A program made the position numbers and the translations under genes. A stretch of DNA of 64,000 bases from the NCBI GenBank assembly GCA_963680875.1, contig OY804577.1:146524196-146588195 (forward strand), read 5' to 3'. Below the pieces are notes generated by a model. The model was not told where the DNA came from and searched no databases. It was given only the letters and a program-made list of their open reading frames with translations. Positions within the stretch are counted from its first letter, which is position 1. Each line of letters starts with the position of its first letter. Shown in pieces: positions 61,293-64,000 of this stretch. This DNA comes from Bathymodiolus brooksi. Its lineage: Eukaryota > Mollusca > Bivalvia > Mytilida > Modiolidae.

Positions 61293-63225
61293 GATATCAG
61301 TGGCTTAACCAGTAAAAGTCTCCAGATTTCCACGGTCCTGGTTTCTGTCAGTGTATAACTAGTACTGATATCAGTGGCTTAACCAGTAAAAGTCTCCAGA
61401 TTTCCACGGTCCTGGTTTCTATGTCAGTGTATAACTAGTACTGATATCAGTGGCTTAACCAGTAAGTCTCCAGATTTCCATGGTCCTGGTTTCTATGTCA
61501 GTGTATAACTAGTACTGATATCAGTGGCTTAACCAAAAAAAGTCTCCAGATGTCCACGGGCCTGGTTTTTGGCAGTGTATAACTAGTACTGATATCAGTG
61601 GCTTAACCAGTAAAAGTCTCCAGATTTCCACGGTCCTGGTTTCTATGTCAGTGTATAACTAGTACTGATATCAGTGGCTTAACCAGTAAGTCTCCAGATT
61701 TCCATGGTCCTGGTTTCTATGTCAGTGTATAACTAGTACTGATATCAGTGGCTTAACCAGTAAAAGTCTCCAGATTTCCACGGTCCTGGTTTCTATGTCA
61801 GTGTATAACTAATACTGATATCAGTGGCTTAACCAGTAAAAGTCTCCAGATTTCCATGGTCCTGGTTTCTATGTCAGTGTATAACTAGTACTGATATCAG
61901 TGGCTTAACCAGTAAAAGTCTCCAGATTTCCACGGTCCTGGTTTCTATGTCAGTGTATAACTAGTACTGATATCAGTGGCTTAACCAGTAAAAGTCTCCA
62001 GATTTCCACGGTCCTGGTTTCTGTCAGTGTATAACTAGTACTGATATCAGTGACTTAACCAGTAAAAGACTCCAGATTTCCACGGTCCTGGTTTCTGTCA
62101 GTGTATAACTAGTACTGATATCAGTGGCTTAACCAGTAAAAGTCTCCAGATTTCCACGGTCCTGGTTTCTATGTCAGTGTATAACTAGTACTGATATCAG
62201 TGGCTTAACCAGTAAAAGTCTCCAGATTTCCACGGTCCTGGTTTCTGTCAGTGTATAACTAGTACTGATATCAGTGGTTTAACCAGTAAAAGTCTCCAGA
62301 TTACCACGGTCTTGGTTTCTATGTCAGTGTATAACTAGTACTGATATCAGTGGCTTAACCAGAAAAGTCTCCAGATTTCCACGGTCCTGGTTTCTATGTC
62401 AGTGTATAACTAGTACTGATATCAGTGGCTTAACCAGTAAAAGTCTCCAGATTTCCACGGTCCTGGTTTCTGTCAGTGTATAACTAGTACTGATATCAGT
62501 GGCTTAACCAGTAAAAGTCTCCAGATTTCCACGGTCCTGGTTTCTATGTCAGTGTATAACTAGTACTGATATCAGTGGCTTAACCATTAAGTCTCAAGAT
62601 TTCCATGGTCCTGGTTTCTATGTCAGTGTATAACTAGTACTGATATCAGTGGCTTAACCAGTAAAAGTCTCCAGATTTCCACGGTCCTGGTTTCTATGTC
62701 AGTGTATAACTAATACTGATATCAGTGGCTTAACCAGTAAAAGTCTCCAGATTTCCATGGTCCTGGTTTCTATGTCAGTGTATAACTAGTACTGATATCA
62801 GTGGATTAACCAGTAAGTCTCCAGATTTCCACGGTCCTGGTTTCTATGTCAGTGTATAACTAGTCCTGATATCAGTGGCTTAACAAGTAAAGGTCTCCAG
62901 ATTTCCACGGTCCTGGTTTCTATGTCAGTGTATAACTAGTACTGATATCAGTGGCTTAATCAGTAAAAGTCTCCAGATTTCCACGGTCCTGGTTTCTATG
63001 TCAGTGTATAACTCAGTGGCTTAACCAGTAAAAGTCTCCAGATTTCCACGGTCCTGGTTTCTGTCAGTGTATAACTAGTACTGATATCAGTGGCTTAACC
63101 AGTAAAAGTCTCCAGATTTCCACGGTCCTGGTTTCTATGTCAGTGTATAACTAGTACTGATATCAGTGGCTTAACCAGTAAATGTCTCCAGATTTCCACG
63201 GTCCTGGTTTCTGTCAGTGTATAAC
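61293..63225 (+). repeat. ~2,683-bp tandem duplication, copy 2 (shorter)
   Basis: Partner of 58,610-61,292 with the listed markers. It has a private 1-bp deletion (CCAGAAAAGTC near 62361), a run of seven A near 61535, and no 741-bp nested copy. Confidence 0.88.
63014..63076 (+). repeat. Short 63-bp monomer, instance 3
   Basis: Same deletion and same joint as instance 2. It lies 2,683 bp after instance 1, so all three descend from one deletion event spread by duplication. Confidence 0.9.
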
Positions 63226-63379
63226 TAGTACTGATATCAGTGGTTTAACCAGTAAAAGTCTCCATATTACCACGGTCTTGGTTTCTATGTCAGTGTATAA
63301 CTAGTACTGATATCAGTGGCTTAACCAGTAAAAGTCTCCAGATTTCCACGGTCCTGGTTTCTATGTCAGTGTATAACTA

Positions 63380-64000
63380 GTACTGATATCAGTGGCTTAA
63401 CCAGTAAGTCTCCAGATTTCCACGGTCCTGGATTCTGTCAGTGTATAACTAGTACTGATATCAGTGGCTTAACCAGTAAGTCTCCAGATTTCCACGGTCC
63501 TGGTTTCTATGTCAGTGTATAACTAGTACTGATATCAGTGGCTTAACCAGTAATTCTCCAGATTTCCACGGTCCTGGTTTCTATGTCAGTGTATAACTAG
63601 TACTGATATCAGTGGCTTAACCAGTAAAAGTCTCCAGATTTCCACGGTCCTGGTTTCTATGTCAGTGTATAACTAGTACTGATATCAGTGGCTTAACCAG
63701 TAAAAGTCTCCAGATTTCCAAGGTTCTGGTTTCTATGTCAGTGTATAACTAGTACTGATACCAGTGGCTTAACCAGTAAAAATCTCCAGATTTCCACGGT
63801 CCTGGTTTCTATGTCAGTGTATAACTAGTACTTATATCAGTGGCTTAACCAGTAAAAGTCTCCAGATTTCCACGGTCCTGGTTTCTATGTCAGTGTATAA
63901 CTAGTACTGATATCAGTGGCTTAACCAGTAAAAGTCTCCAGATTACCACGGTCCTGGTTTTTAGGTCAGTATATAACTAGTACTGATATCAGTGGCTTAA
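63380..64000 (+). repeat. Right edge; copy of the 53.4-54.0-kb segment
   Basis: TAATTCTCC 53571/63551, GATACCAG 53777/63757 and GATTACCACGG followed by CAGTATATAAC 53961/63941 are offset exactly 9,980 bp. The window ends inside this copy, in mid-monomer, so the array continues to the right. Confidence 0.88.

Larger units (their letters stand above)
1..64000 (+). repeat. Satellite DNA array, ~76-bp monomer, fills the window
   Basis: Every line of the window is made of the same unit in the same orientation, starting AGTACTGATATCAGTGG and ending CAGTGTATAACT. The first unit is 76 bp (1-76). The next start at 77, 151, 225 and 301, giving 76- and 74-bp forms. Most units differ from consensus at zero to four positions. 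No inverted unit, transposon or unique sequence interrupts the array, and both window edges cut through it. Consensus GC is about 41%. No long open frame exists: the unit length is not divisible by three, so each frame meets every stop of the unit within three monomers. I do not recognise the family: the unit length and sequence do not resemble alpha (171 bp) or beta (68 bp) satellite of primates as I know them. Placement at a centromere, pericentromere or subtelomere is inference only. Confidence 0.99.

Noticed and set aside
1..64000. CRISPR array
   Set aside because: Units are contiguous and wholly repetitive, with no unique spacers between short repeats and no cas-like genes.
1..64000. Protein-coding repeats (a repetitive protein or minisatellite exon)
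   Set aside because: Both strands have stops in every frame of the 76-bp unit, and 76 is not a multiple of three. The consensus allows at most about 132 nt without a stop on + and 87 nt on -. The 2-bp indels would also break any frame.
1..64000. Alpha, beta or other well-known primate satellite, or telomeric repeat
   Set aside because: The unit length and sequence do not match the ones I know, and no TTAGGG-type run is present. Identity to a less familiar named satellite cannot be excluded without a search.

Overview
The whole 64-kb window is one uninterrupted satellite DNA array. A monomer of about 76 bp is repeated head-to-tail on the + strand from the first base to the last, roughly 845-850 times (an estimate from window length divided by a mean monomer of about 75.5 bp, not a count). 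Both edges lie inside the array, so its true ends are not seen. I found no protein gene, RNA gene, transposon, unique spacer, inverted monomer or non-satellite insertion. An array of this size points to a eukaryotic heterochromatic locus (pericentromeric, centromeric, subtelomeric or interstitial). I do not recognise the family and cannot name the organism. The single consensus CpG is often changed to TpG or CpA, which fits a genome with cytosine methylation.

Monomer anatomy, with base 1 of the window as monomer base 1: three palindromes overlap in about 18 bp at the monomer boundary, including a 12-bp perfect palindrome at 4-15. One CpG lies at 47-48. A weak 6-bp inverted repeat has arms at 21-26 and 52-57. 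A degenerate internal subrepeat (TCAGTG..TAACYAGTA) occurs at 11-28 and 64-80. Composition is about 41% GC. Because 76 is not a multiple of 3 and stops fall in every frame, the consensus holds no stop-free stretch longer than about 132 nt on + or 87 nt on -.

Monomers differ by linked substitutions and by 2-bp deletions (74-bp forms), and these variants reveal a second level of structure. Instead of one fixed higher-order repeat, the window is a chain of large tandem duplications of unequal size: 3,330 bp offset (about 2.6-7.8 kb), 3,639 bp (7.3-14.6 kb), 4,393 bp offset (about 15.4-18 kb), 2,046 bp (16.2-20.3 kb), 2,648 bp (24.65-29.95 kb), 2,806 bp (32.5-38.1 kb), 982 and about 912 bp (37.1-40.1 kb), 2,116 bp (49.66-53.9 kb), about 1,810 bp (55.6-59.3 kb) and about 2,683 bp (58.6-63.2 kb). 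Smaller nested steps of 608, 741, 836, 1,060, 1,438 and 1,820 bp also occur. Mixed mosaic stretches lie between them (20.3-24.6, 29.9-32.5, 40.1-49.7 and 53.9-55.6 kb).

A five- to six-monomer 'core' haplotype marked by GATAGC in place of GATATC recurs eleven times between 1.3 and 40 kb. It shows a graded series of mutations, and two duplications (2,806 and 982 bp) have their junctions at its end. Together these patterns suggest repeated unequal exchange plus gene conversion in a fast-evolving satellite. Nothing in the sequence shows an encoded function. Any role, such as a centromere, heterochromatin or satellite RNA, would be inference.
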